A stretch of DNA of 64,000 bases from an uncultured Alphaproteobacteria bacterium (GTDB lineage: Bacteria > Pseudomonadota > Alphaproteobacteria > Methylaequorales > Methylaequoraceae): positions 1 to 64,000 of the forward strand of contig CACCPY010000003.1 in the NCBI GenBank assembly GCA_902547955.1, read 5' to 3'. The notes below the pieces were generated by a model that was not told where the DNA came from, ran no database searches, and was given only the letters and a program-made list of their open reading frames with translations. Below, piece by piece: positions 54,037-62,538 of the stretch. The position numbers and the translations under genes are program-made. Position 1 is the first letter of the stretch. Each line of letters starts with the position of its first letter.

Positions 54037-55317
54037 ATGAAACTAGAATCTATTGCACTCCATCATGGTTATGAATCAGAAAAAAATGACCAAAAGTCAG
54101 CAACAACTCCCATTTATCAAACCTCGGGATTTACCATTGATAACACACAGCATGGAGCAGATTTATTTGACCTCAAAGTTGAGGGAAATATTTATTCAAG
54201 AATAGGTAACCCAACCAATGCAGTTCTTGAAAAAAGAATTGCAGAAATGGAAGGTGGAATTGCAGCTTTATCTTTGGCATCTGGAATGGCCGCAATCGCA
54301 TATGCCATTCAAACCATTACAAGAGCAGGGGATAATATTATAAGTACAAATCAATTATACGGAGGAACTTATAACTGTTTCACTCATAGCTTACCAAAGC
54401 AAGGTGTTAAAGTTAAAATGTTTGACGGAGACGATTATAAAGGAATTGATGAGGCAATAGATGAAAAAACTAAAGCTTTATATTGCGAATCAATAGGTAA
54501 TCCTTATGGTAACATTATTGATATTAAAAAATTTGCAAATATTGCTCACAAACATGGGATACCATTAATTGTAGATAATACAGTAGCAACGCCATACTTA
54601 TGTAGACCTATTGATTTTGGAGCAGATATTGTCATTCACTCTTTAACAAAATATATTGATGGTCATGGTGCTACTATTGGAGGAATCATAGTTGATTCAG
54701 GAAAATTTGATTGGGCCAAGGAACCAAAAAAATTTCCCATGCTTAATGAACCAGATCCATCTTATCATGGAATTAGATATACTGAAAAGTTTGGACCAGC
54801 TGCTTTTATTGGTTGTTGTAGAGTTGTTCCATTACGCGAAACAGGAGCTTGTCTATCTCCAAACAATGCATATATAATAATGCTGGGACTTGAATCGTTG
54901 GGTGTGAGAATGGAAAGACATTGCAAAAACGCACTTGCACTTGCTAGATATCTAGACGGTCACGAAAGTGTGAAATGGGTTAATTATGCAGCTCTACCTA
55001 ACGACAAATATCATGATGTTTGTAAAAAAATAACCAATGGTCAAGCATCTGGTATTATCAGTTTTGGTATTAAAGGTGGAAAAGATTCTGGTGCGAAGTT
55101 TATTGATGCACTTCAAATGATTTTAAGGGTTTTAAGTATGGGTGATGCTAAATCTCTTGCATGTCATCCTGCATCAACATTACACAGACAATTAACTCCT
55201 GAGCAAAAGGCTTCAGCAGGAGTTAGCGAAGACTTGATTAGAATCTCTGTTGGTATTGAGCATATTGATGATATTATTAATGATGTTGAACAAGCAATTC
55301 AGGCATCAAAAAAATAA
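54037..55317 (+). CDS. metY: O-acetylhomoserine aminocarboxypropyltransferase (sulfhydrylase)
   Basis: This 426-residue PLP enzyme of the Cys/Met metabolism family makes homocysteine from O-acetylhomoserine and sulfide. Motifs are ATTPIYQTSGFTIDNTQHGA, YSRIGNPTNAVLEKRIAEME, the PLP-phosphate region SLASGMAAIAYAI, the PLP Lys in VIHSLTKYIDGHG, and the C-terminal SMGDAKSLACHPASTLH. Length is typical. It lies in the same island module as the monooxygenase, between remnants 3 and 4. Confidence 0.93.
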   Translation: MKLESIALHHGYESEKNDQKSATTPIYQTSGFTIDNTQHGADLFDLKVEGNIYSRIGNPTNAVLEKRIAEMEGGIAALSLASGMAAIAYAIQTITRAGDNIISTNQLYGGTYNCFTHSLPKQGVKVKMFDGDDYKGIDEAIDEKTKALYCESIGNPYGNIIDIKKFANIAHKHGIPLIVDNTVATPYLCRPIDFGADIVIHSLTKYIDGHGATIGGIIVDSGKFDWAKEPKKFPMLNEPDPSYHGIRYTEKFGPAAFIGCCRVVPLRETGACLSPNNAYIIMLGLESLGVRMERHCKNALALARYLDGHESVKWVNYAALPNDKYHDVCKKITNGQASGIISFGIKGGKDSGAKFIDALQMILRVLSMGDAKSLACHPASTLHRQLTPEQKASAGVSEDLIRISVGIEHIDDIINDVEQAIQASKK

Positions 55318-55402
55318 TTAATTCTCTTAAACTATTTGCAGCTATGTTGAAACGCGACCTCAAGACTTCAAGAATCACCAATCAATTTATTTTAGATATA
55401 TA

Positions 55403-55482
55403 GTTTAGGTATAAAAAGCTGACTTGCAGCTTGTAGGAGCTCAGAAATCATAGGGTAAGTGTTAGTGGCGGAGAGACAGGGA
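55403..55482 (+). repeat. tRNA-Ser-derived att-like remnant 4 (with flank)
   Basis: It contains TGGCGGAGAGACAGGGA (55466-55482), identical to the last 17 bases of the tRNA-Ser gene, preceded by about 63 bases resembling the flank at 62386-62448 (GTTTAGGTATAAAAAGC, CAGAAATCATAGGG). It forms the left border of the zinc module. Confidence 0.85.
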
Positions 55483-55504
55483 AAAGGCCTGGTTTTATGC
55501 TAAT

Positions 55505-56719
55505 TTAAGCTACTTTCTGAAACCAAACGGGGAAGGGATCAAGGGCTTTATGATATGAATTGGGATCTTCAAGATAGTTCTTTATCAAACAAGCATCCAG
55601 TCTCTCACGAATATTCTTTTCATCCATCTCAGATTTTAAACCTATAAAAACAATTTCTTGTCGACGGTCACCAAAATCTTTATTCCAATATTTATCCATT
55701 AACGCATCAAAATCAGGTCCTTCTGGCCAACGATCTTTAGGTACAGTCGTCCACCACCTACCAATTCCCTGATGACGAACAAATGCGCCTGCCTGAGAAA
55801 CTTCACCAATAAATTCAGGTCGACTTGAAATCCAAAAAAAGCCTTTAGATCTAATTACACCTGGCCATTCTTGATTAAAAAAATTATGGATTTTTGATGG
55901 ATCAAATGGTTCACGGGCTAAATATACAAAACTTGTAATTCCATACTCTTCTGTTTCTGGAACATGATCTTTAAAGTTATAGAGTTCTTTTGCCCACAAA
56001 GGATGTGTATGAGCTTGTTTAAGATCAAACAAACCGGTACCAATAACTTCTTTTAGATTGACAGTGGATTGTGAGCATTCAAAGACTTTTGCCTCAGTAT
56101 TAAGCCCACTTATAATTGCTTTAACAGTTTTTAATTCCTCAGAGGATATTAAGTCAATCTTATTCAATAGAATTACATTAGCAAACTCAATTTGTTCGAC
56201 AAGAAGATCAACAAGTGTTCGTTCATCATCTTCTAGACTTTCTCCTTTATCTTTTAAAAAATCAGTGGAGCTATAATTTTTGATAAGATTTGCAGCATCT
56301 ACAACAGTTACCATTGTGTCAAGTTTTGCTACATCGGATAAACTTGCTCCATCCTCATCACGAAAGTCAAATGTAGTTGCCACTGGTAAAGGTTCGGAGA
56401 TACCAGTACTTTCTATAAGTAGGTAATCAAATTTACCTTCAGTTGCTAATTCTCTAACTTGTACCAAAAGATCTTCACGTAAAGTACAACAAATACATCC
56501 ATTGCTCATTTCTACAAGTTTCTCTTCAGTTTGAGATAAGTTACCACCTCCACGTTCTACTAGATTAGCATCAATATTTACTTCACTCATATCGTTTACG
56601 ATAACTGCAACCTTGAGACCTTGTCGATTGTTAAGGATGTGATTTAAAAGAGTTGTTTTACCTGCACCAAGGAATCCCGACAATACTGTGACTGGAAGTT
56701 TTTTATCTAAAACTTTCAT
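55505..56719 (-). CDS. zigA: ZigA/YciC-type COG0523 GTPase, zinc metallochaperone
   Basis: This 404-residue GTPase is expected to deliver zinc under starvation. It has Walker [24 protein letters not shown] typical of the ZigA/YciC branch, the metal motif [13 protein letters not shown] (CxCC), NKIDL for guanine specificity and a CobW C-terminal domain. ATG 56719 with GGAG upstream is preferred to ATG 56764, which would place the start next to the Zur box. A perfect Zur-type box lies 54 nt upstream, so repression by Zur when zinc is ample is inferred. Confidence 0.93.
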   Translation of the reverse strand: MKVLDKKLPVTVLSGFLGAGKTTLLNHILNNRQGLKVAVIVNDMSEVNIDANLVERGGGNLSQTEEKLVEMSNGCICCTLREDLLVQVRELATEGKFDYLLIESTGISEPLPVATTFDFRDEDGASLSDVAKLDTMVTVVDAANLIKNYSSTDFLKDKGESLEDDERTLVDLLVEQIEFANVILLNKIDLISSEELKTVKAIISGLNTEAKVFECSQSTVNLKEVIGTGLFDLKQAHTHPLWAKELYNFKDHVPETEEYGITSFVYLAREPFDPSKIHNFFNQEWPGVIRSKGFFWISSRPEFIGEVSQAGAFVRHQGIGRWWTTVPKDRWPEGPDFDALMDKYWNKDFGDRRQEIVFIGLKSEMDEKNIRERLDACLIKNYLEDPNSYHKALDPFPVWFQKVA

Positions 56720-56772
56720 AATAAATTCTCCACAAAATTTAATTAAGTTAAAATCAAAAGACACATATTAAG

Positions 56773-56787
56773 TGTTATAATATAACA
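56773..56787. promoter_or_regulatory. Perfect Zur-type box upstream of the ZigA-type gene
   Basis: TGTTATAATATAACA, followed by TTTC, is identical to the box at 39744 over all 15 bases. It lies 54 nt before ATG 56719 and 33 nt after the stop of the 118-residue protein gene. Confidence 0.88.
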
Positions 56788-56819
56788 TTTCAACAATGTT
56801 TTAAATTAATAATAGATCT

Positions 56820-57176
56820 TTAGGATCTATTTATCTCATCTTTTGCTTCATCTAAGAAACTTTGTTTACTTTTTACTACAAACTTCTCTAGTATTGGTAT
56901 GAAAAAAAGAGGAATTATACCACCAATAACTACTCCAAAAATCATTTTTCTTAGGTCTGGGTCTAGATAGCAAGCAATTATATCTGCAATAATATGTGAC
57001 AAAACTATGCCGAATATACCAGCAACATAGCCATTTGAGAGAATCTTTAAAAATTTATTTATGCTAAAACCAGTATAATAACCTATAATCATTATCGCAA
57101 CGTGAACAAAACCAAATATAAGTCCTTTGAAATTTCCGCCAGCTTCGCCTAAAAGATTTTCAATAATTAAATCCAT
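56820..57176 (-). CDS. Small membrane protein of unknown function, Zur-box controlled
   Basis: This 118-residue protein has three predicted helices (IFGFVHVAIMIIGYYTGFSI, GIFGIVLSHIIADIIACYLD, IFGVVIGGIIPLFFIPILEK) and a charged cytoplasmic tail. The conserved-looking His in FGFVHVAI and His-Asp in SHIIADIIA could bind metal. AGGG precedes its ATG. It diverges from the DUF1289 gene, and both flank one Zur-type box at 57239, so it is a candidate new member of the zinc-starvation response. No family was recognised. Confidence 0.65.
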   Translation of the reverse strand: MDLIIENLLGEAGGNFKGLIFGFVHVAIMIIGYYTGFSINKFLKILSNGYVAGIFGIVLSHIIADIIACYLDPDLRKMIFGVVIGGIIPLFFIPILEKFVVKSKQSFLDEAKDEINRS

Positions 57177-57238
57177 TTTTTCCCTAAATTACTTGAAGTA
57201 TTCTTGATAATTGTGATTAATCTGTCTATATTATTATC

Positions 57239-57253
57239 TGTTATGTTATAACA
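57239..57253. promoter_or_regulatory. Zur-type box between divergent genes
   Basis: TGTTATGTTATAACA, followed by TTTC, keeps both arms of the box with two central changes. It lies 62 nt before the - strand 118-residue gene and 35 nt before the + strand DUF1289-CobW-WD40 operon, so it may control both. Confidence 0.8.
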
Positions 57254-57288
57254 TTTCAATCATAAAAATAATTTTTAGAGCTTAACTT

Positions 57289-57489
57289 ATGAAACATAAT
57301 AGGAGTCCTTGCATTGACATTTGTCAGTTTACGGGAAAAAACTCATGGTGTATCGGTTGTGGCAGAACACGTGATGAGTGTAAGAAATGGAAAAAAATGA
57401 AACCATATGCAATCACCAGACTTCGCAAAGATCTAGAAAAAAGAATGACAATTTTAAACGGAGAAGATAATGGATATTTCATCGAATAA
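57289..57489 (+). CDS. DUF1289-family Cys-rich small protein
   Basis: This 66-residue protein has the family pattern SPCIDICQFTG and WCIGCGRTRDECKKW, with four or five Cys that probably bind a metal ion. It overlaps the following CobW-type GTPase gene by 20 nt and is the first gene after the Zur-type box. The function of DUF1289 is not established; a zinc-related role is inferred from context. Confidence 0.88.
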   Translation: MKHNRSPCIDICQFTGKNSWCIGCGRTRDECKKWKKMKPYAITRLRKDLEKRMTILNGEDNGYFIE

Positions 57490-58822
57490 GGTTCCTGTAA
57501 CCATTCTAACTGGCTTTCTTGGTTCAGGTAAAACAACTTTACTAAATCGTATCTTAAGCGAGCAACACGGAAAACGAATAGCTGTGATTGAAAACGAATT
57601 TGGAGAAGTTGGTATTGATCAGGCTCTTGTAATAAATGCAGAGGAAGAGATATTTGAAATGGCTAACGGTTGTATCTGTTGTACAGTTCGTGGTGATTTA
57701 ATTAGGGTGTTAGGAAACCTCATGAAAAGACGCGATAAATTTGATTACGTAGTAGTAGAAACTACTGGTCTTGCTGACCCAGGTCCAGTGGCTCAAACTT
57801 TTTTTATGGATGATGAGATAAGTTCAGAGTTTTCTCTTGATGGAATTATAACTCTTGTTGATACATTTCATATAAATCAACAACTTGGTAGAAGTGATGA
57901 AAGCACAGAACAAATTGCATTCGCCGATGTTATTGTTCTTAACAAGACTGATCTGGTAAAAGACACAGAATTGGATAAATTAGAAGCTCGACTTCGGGAA
58001 ATGAACAAAATGGCAAAATTCATTAGGAGTGAAATGGCCAATGTTCCAATTAACTCTGTTCTTGATAAAAGTGCATTTAATTTAGACCAGGCTCTCATAC
58101 GTCGTCCTACATTTTTAGAACCAGAATATCCATTTGAATGGACGGGAATTTATTCAACTAAACCTGGAAAATATAAAATCATCATGTCTGAAGGGCCTGA
58201 TCCTTCTATGTCTCTGGTTATAGAGCTTGATCAAAATACAGATGATGTAAGTTTAAGAAATGGGGCTGAGCATTGTGTTCGCCTTTACGCTGAAGATGCC
58301 GAGATAATTAAACCAAGCGAAATAATTCCTAAAGGCAAACATGTCAACCTAAACCTTGAATCCTCCGGTCAAAAAGAATTTTATATAGAAATTGAGAAAG
58401 ATACAAAAATAGCTCTTTTTGCTCAACATACTGCAGAAGAGTTTAATATGAAGTTAATTGAAGTAGATAATAATGATGAGGTTCCAGTTGAAATGGAAAG
58501 AACATGGGTAGCACAACACGAACATGATGATGAAGTTGGTTCTTTTTCAATTGAAAAGGATGGAGATTTGGATGAACAAAAACTGCAGGCTTGGATTTCA
58601 AAACTCCTTAGGGAAAAAGGAGTAGATATTTTTCGTATGAAAGGTTTTCTTAGTATTGCTGGAGAATCAAATAGATTTGTTTTTCAGGGCGTTCATATGA
58701 TTTTTAGTGGAAAACCAGATCGCCCTTGGGGAAGTTTACCTCGGCGAAATCAGCTCGTATTTATTGGTCGTAACCTTGATGAGAAGGAAATGCGAAAGGG
58801 TTTTGAGGACTGTCTTGTATGA
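57470..58822 (+). CDS. COG0523 (CobW-like) GTPase, putative zinc chaperone
   Basis: This 450-residue protein has Walker A TGFLGSGKTT, VIENEFGEVGIDQALV, the metal motif MANGCICCTVRGDL, ETTGLADPGP, NKTDL, a middle segment of about 150 residues with a cupredoxin- or beta-like pattern, and a CobW C-terminal domain. It has a His/Asp-rich stretch AQHEHDDEVG. It differs from the ZigA-type protein (ENEFGEVGID branch). It overlaps its neighbours on both sides, so it is co-translated with the DUF1289 and WD40 genes under the Zur-type box. Confidence 0.92.
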   Translation: MDISSNKVPVTILTGFLGSGKTTLLNRILSEQHGKRIAVIENEFGEVGIDQALVINAEEEIFEMANGCICCTVRGDLIRVLGNLMKRRDKFDYVVVETTGLADPGPVAQTFFMDDEISSEFSLDGIITLVDTFHINQQLGRSDESTEQIAFADVIVLNKTDLVKDTELDKLEARLREMNKMAKFIRSEMANVPINSVLDKSAFNLDQALIRRPTFLEPEYPFEWTGIYSTKPGKYKIIMSEGPDPSMSLVIELDQNTDDVSLRNGAEHCVRLYAEDAEIIKPSEIIPKGKHVNLNLESSGQKEFYIEIEKDTKIALFAQHTAEEFNMKLIEVDNNDEVPVEMERTWVAQHEHDDEVGSFSIEKDGDLDEQKLQAWISKLLREKGVDIFRMKGFLSIAGESNRFVFQGVHMIFSGKPDRPWGSLPRRNQLVFIGRNLDEKEMRKGFEDCLV

Positions 58823-59853
58823 GTATAATGGAAACACAACCTCAGAAAATTCTCAGAAGTGGTTGGAACGCCTATGTAAATGACTACGCTATTTCTGGAG
58901 GTTGGAATTACAATGGTCAAGTTCTCATAATTTGTGATGCAGCAGGAGGCATATACGTCTTTGATGGTAAATCTGGTGAAGTGATATGGTCCCAAGGACA
59001 AGTTCATGAAGGTGGTATTCTTTCAGCTGCAATCCACCCGTTAACTGATAGGTTCGCAACGGGAGGACAGGATGGAAAGATTATTATTTGGAATACTTGT
59101 CAAAAAAATAGAGAAAAAGTCATTGATTTAGGTGATGGTTGGATAGAAAACTTATCATGGTCGCAAGATGGTGAAATGTTGGCAGTTTCATGCTCTCGAA
59201 CAGTTTATGTTTACACTAAAGAGGGTAATGAAATATGGCAATCTAGTAATCATAACAGTACCGTCAGTAATTTAGGGTGGTCTATTAATAAAGAACTTGC
59301 TACAACTTGCTACGGTTGTGTTTCCTTTTTCGATGGTATGTCAGGAAAAGTAAAACAGAAATTAGAGTGGAAGGGGTCGCTGGTTTCGATGGTCTTAAGC
59401 CCAAATAGTGACATAGTCGTTTGTGGAAGCCAAGATAATACAATTCATTTTTGGCGCAGATCCACAGAACAAGATTCAATGATGTCTGGGTATCCACTAA
59501 AACCCTCAGCTTTATCTTTTGATGAAACTGGAAGTTACTTGGCTACAGGGGGAAGTGAGGAGGTAACAGTTTGGAGTTTCAAAGGTAATGGGCCTGAAGG
59601 GACATCTCCGTTATCGTTAAAACTTCACACAAAACCAATTACCACCCTTGCTTTTGCACATCGTGGAATGAACCTGGCTTCAGGTTCTAGGGATGGTGCT
59701 GTTGTACTTTGGGACTTAAAATCTGAAAATGAAGAAAGTGGATTAAGTGAAACTAGTGTGAGTGATTCAGTTTCAAAGTTGTATTGGCGACCTGATGATA
59801 AAGCACTTGCTGGATTGGATAGACAAGGCGGTGTTACAGTTTGGCATGTGTAA
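58819..59853 (+). CDS. WD40-repeat protein of the zinc operon
   Basis: This 344-residue protein is built of about seven WD40 blades. Repeat ends include GKIIIWNT, NTIHFWRR, EEVTVWSF, GAVVLWDL and GGVTVWHV. There is no signal peptide, so a cytoplasmic beta-propeller scaffold is expected. It overlaps the COG0523 gene by 4 nt; WD40 proteins next to zinc-linked COG0523 GTPases are a known association, suggesting a partner or client-binding role. Confidence 0.9.
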   Translation: MSIMETQPQKILRSGWNAYVNDYAISGGWNYNGQVLIICDAAGGIYVFDGKSGEVIWSQGQVHEGGILSAAIHPLTDRFATGGQDGKIIIWNTCQKNREKVIDLGDGWIENLSWSQDGEMLAVSCSRTVYVYTKEGNEIWQSSNHNSTVSNLGWSINKELATTCYGCVSFFDGMSGKVKQKLEWKGSLVSMVLSPNSDIVVCGSQDNTIHFWRRSTEQDSMMSGYPLKPSALSFDETGSYLATGGSEEVTVWSFKGNGPEGTSPLSLKLHTKPITTLAFAHRGMNLASGSRDGAVVLWDLKSENEESGLSETSVSDSVSKLYWRPDDKALAGLDRQGGVTVWHV

Positions 59854-59970
59854 AAAATAAAATAAAATGAGTATTTTTCCCTCGGGTAGATAATTTTTTA
59901 GGGGTAAAAGTTAGGGATAAAATTACAAATTGAAGATATAAGGAGTAGGGAATCCCGTGCTTTCAGTAAT

Positions 59971-59985
59971 TGACGGAGAGACAGG
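59971..59985 (+). repeat. tRNA-Ser-derived att-like remnant 5 (short)
   Basis: TGACGGAGAGACAGG differs from the first 15 bases of the tRNA-Ser 3' end in one position. It lies between the WD40 gene and the DoxX gene and forms the right border of the zinc module. The rest of this 213-nt gap has no recognised feature. Confidence 0.6.
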
Positions 59986-60066
59986 AGTAAGATATTATTT
60001 TTGAAAATTAATCATTCATAAAATAAATATATTTTGTTCACATAATAAATTTGAAAAATATATCAA

Positions 60067-60510
60067 ATGAATTATATTTTAACAATGATCTATACCAAGT
60101 TAAAAAAATTAAATCAAAAGTTTCCTGAATTTAAAGGAGCAAACTGGTTAATTAGAATTCCATTGGCTATTATTTTTATTCAGCAAGGCTTAGACAAATT
60201 ACCATTTGATCCTTCTACAGCTGAGACTTATGAATTACCTTTAATTGTTTGGTTTATGGTTATAAGTAGTGAATTATTAGCTGGTTTTGGTTTATTGCTT
60301 GGTGGAATCTTACAATCATTAAAAATTTTAAATTTAATTGGTGATTTCCTAACAAGGTTTTCTGGGACAATTATGGTATGTATAATAACTGGTGTAATAA
60401 TCTTAAGCAATCCAGAAAGTTTTATTGAAATTCTATTATATGACCATATTCATGTTATGTTATATTGTGGTGGATTGTTCTTCACCTTAAGGGGTAATAG
60501 AGCCAAGTGA
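60067..60510 (+). CDS. DoxX-like membrane protein
   Basis: This 147-residue protein has four membrane helices. The pattern LIRIPLAIIFIQQGLDKLPF and SSELLAGFGLLLGGIL followed by LGDFLTR-like and HVMLYCGGLFFTLRG segments is typical of DoxX/DoxD-related proteins, which occur with redox enzymes. It precedes an NDH-2-like quinone reductase gene by 51 nt, consistent with a membrane redox role. The substrate is unknown. Confidence 0.7.
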   Translation: MNYILTMIYTKLKKLNQKFPEFKGANWLIRIPLAIIFIQQGLDKLPFDPSTAETYELPLIVWFMVISSELLAGFGLLLGGILQSLKILNLIGDFLTRFSGTIMVCIITGVIILSNPESFIEILLYDHIHVMLYCGGLFFTLRGNRAK

Positions 60511-60561
60511 ATTTATTTCTAAGAAGCTATTCAAAGATTCACTATAATATTCAAATAGTAC

Positions 60562-62166
60562 ATGAGTAAAATTTTAATTCTTGGTGGTGGTTTTGGAGGA
60601 TTATATTGTGCTAAAAAACTACAAAAGATTAAATTAAATTCATTTGATATCGAGCTAATTAGCGATAATAATTATTTTGTCTTTCAGCCATTATTACCTG
60701 AAGTCGCTTCAGGGACTATATCAGCTTCCGACGCAGTAACTCCAATAAGACAAATGTTAGATGCGGTTAAATTTAGGAATGCTGAGGTTAACATAATTGA
60801 TTTAAAAAAAAAAAGAGTTGGTCTAACTCAAGGTTTTAGAAAACGTCAACATTATGTGTCATATGATCATCTCATAATCGCTCTTGGCCAAGAAAGTAAT
60901 GTAAAAATTATTCCGGGTCTAGAGAATAATTCCATGACAATGAAAAACTTAAAAGATGCATATAACATTAGAAATCATATCATTCAATGTTTAGAACTAG
61001 CTGATGTAACAAAAGATTTTGAACTTAAAAAAAGATTATTAAGTTTTGTTATAATTGGTGGTGGATTTTCAGGGGTTGAAACTTCAGGTGAATTAAAAGA
61101 AATGACTGATAGACTACTTAAATATTATAAGAATATTGATAAGTCAGAAATACGTTTTTATATAATCGAGCTTTCAAATCAACTTCTCCCAGAATTTGAC
61201 AAAAAAATGGGTTCTTACATATTAAATACTTTTAAAAAACAAAAAATTAACGTGCGTTTAAGTACCGGCTTAAAAGAAGTTACATCTTTAAAAGTTTATT
61301 TATCAAATAAAGAATCTATAGCAACAAATACCGTTATTTCAACAATCGGGTCAACAGTTTCAGATTTAATCAGAAAAAGTGATCTTCCACTTAAAAATCA
61401 AAAAATAGTTACCAATGAATTTTTAGAAGTAATAAATAACAATAATGTCTGGGCATTAGGTGATTGTGCGCTTGTACCATATAATCCAAATGATAAATCT
61501 AAAAATTCTCCTCCAACAGCACAGTTTGCTGTTAAGCAAGCAAAAATAGTAGCAAAAAATATTGTATTAAAAACTTTAAATAGAAATCTTAGAAAATTTA
61601 ATTATAGGTCAAAAGGATCACTGGCTTCACTAGGCTCAAAAATCGGTATTGGAAAAATCTATTCTATTAGAGTTAAAGGGTTATTTGCATGGATTATTTG
61701 GAGAACTTTTTATCTTTCTTTTTTACCTTCAATACCAACTAAAATAAGAGTTCTAGTTGGGTGGATATTAGAATTTTTTATTCCAAGAAATGCAGTCTTA
61801 ACAGATACTGTAAAGAAAAATTCTTTTGAATATAAGAATTATAAGAAAAACGACGTTGTTTTTACTGAAGGTATGATTGCAGACGGATTCTATATAGTTC
61901 AGAGTGGAAAATTTATTAATTCCTATAAAAAAACAGAAGATGGAAAAGTTTTTAATAAAATCTACAATAAAGGTGATCATTTTGGTTCAAGAGTGATCCT
62001 TCAAGGTGGCAGAAGAACTGGAACCATAACTGCATTAGAAGACTCAGAGGTACTAAAAATTGATTTAGAAAGTTTTAAGCTAATGGCTTCTAACCTTCCA
62101 GAGTTAAAAAGATATTTCAGTGATTATCTGCCCAAAAACTTTAATAATCTTAAATTAAAAAATTGA
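60562..62166 (+). CDS. Type II NADH dehydrogenase-like flavoprotein fused to a cyclic nucleotide-binding-like domain
   Basis: This 534-residue protein starts with the FAD motif ILILGGGFGGLYCAKKL, then LLPEVASGTISASDAVTPIR and a second dinucleotide motif VIIGGGFSGVETSGEL, ALGDCALVPYN and FAVKQAKIVAKNIV, as in NDH-2 enzymes that pass electrons from NADH to quinone. A C-terminal domain (about 420-525) has the cyclic nucleotide-binding fold pattern (KNDVVFTEGMIADGFYIVQS, GDHFGSRVILQGGRRTGTI), but the conserved Glu of the cassette (FGEL) is replaced (FGSR). Ligand binding is therefore uncertain. Confidence 0.87.
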   Translation: MSKILILGGGFGGLYCAKKLQKIKLNSFDIELISDNNYFVFQPLLPEVASGTISASDAVTPIRQMLDAVKFRNAEVNIIDLKKKRVGLTQGFRKRQHYVSYDHLIIALGQESNVKIIPGLENNSMTMKNLKDAYNIRNHIIQCLELADVTKDFELKKRLLSFVIIGGGFSGVETSGELKEMTDRLLKYYKNIDKSEIRFYIIELSNQLLPEFDKKMGSYILNTFKKQKINVRLSTGLKEVTSLKVYLSNKESIATNTVISTIGSTVSDLIRKSDLPLKNQKIVTNEFLEVINNNNVWALGDCALVPYNPNDKSKNSPPTAQFAVKQAKIVAKNIVLKTLNRNLRKFNYRSKGSLASLGSKIGIGKIYSIRVKGLFAWIIWRTFYLSFLPSIPTKIRVLVGWILEFFIPRNAVLTDTVKKNSFEYKNYKKNDVVFTEGMIADGFYIVQSGKFINSYKKTEDGKVFNKIYNKGDHFGSRVILQGGRRTGTITALEDSEVLKIDLESFKLMASNLPELKRYFSDYLPKNFNNLKLKN

Positions 62167-62169
62167 AAA

Positions 62170-62350
62170 ACTCAGCTCAACTCAATTTGAACTCATTACT
62201 AAATTCATAAAATATAAATATTTAGATAATCTTAATTTCTGGTTTGGAACCAATATTTTTTATGACCAATCAGATAGATTTTACGGACGATTTGATAATA
62301 GAGATAATGTTTGTTTAGGTTTTGAATGGGGAGGGGTGAAAATAAATTGA
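62170..62350 (+). pseudogene. 5'-truncated remnant of a probable beta-barrel protein
   Basis: An open frame ends at TGA 62348-62350 without a usable start and encodes alternating aromatic/hydrophilic residues (LDNLNFWFGTNIFYDQSDRF, YGRFDNRDNVCLGFEWGG). Upstream it runs into the end of the NDH-2 gene in another frame. It looks like the C-terminal end of a beta-rich, perhaps outer-membrane, protein left by recombination beside the tRNA-Ser gene. Confidence 0.4.
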
Positions 62351-62385
62351 CAAGACAGGGTTATCGAAGTTGTTTTAGGTATAAA

Positions 62386-62448
62386 GTTTAGGTATAAAAA
62401 GCCAATTTAAAGCGCGTAGAAGCACAGAAATTATAGGGTTAGGGTAAG
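62386..62448 (+). repeat. Flank of tRNA-Ser that is copied at remnants 1 and 4
   Basis: The 63 bases just beyond the tRNA-Ser 3' end (GTTTAGGTATAAAAAGCC ... ATAGGGTTAGGGTAAG) recur with changes at 51145-51203 and 55403-55465, each time joined to the last 17 bases of the tRNA gene. Confidence 0.75.
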
Positions 62449-62538
62449 TGGCGGAGAGACAGGGATTCGAACCCTGGAAGGACTTGCATCCTTGCCGGTT
62501 TTCAAGACCGGTGCATTCGACCACTCTGCCATCTCTCC
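62449..62538 (-). tRNA. tRNA-Ser (UGA), putative integration site
   Basis: Read on the - strand, the 90-nt gene has the acceptor pair GGAGAGA/TCTCTCC, the D-arm TGGCAGAGTGGTCGAATGCA, the anticodon stem CCGGT/ACCGG with loop CTTGAAA (anticodon TGA), a long variable arm, the T-loop GTTCGAATC and an encoded CCA. Its 3' end faces the island at 51-62 kb, and copies of its last 15-17 bases are spread there. Confidence 0.95.

Noticed and set aside
51286-62448. Integrase or transposase for the tRNA-Ser island
   Set aside because: No tyrosine or serine recombinase, transposase or terminal inverted repeat was found among the genes here. Mobility is argued only from the tRNA-derived repeats.
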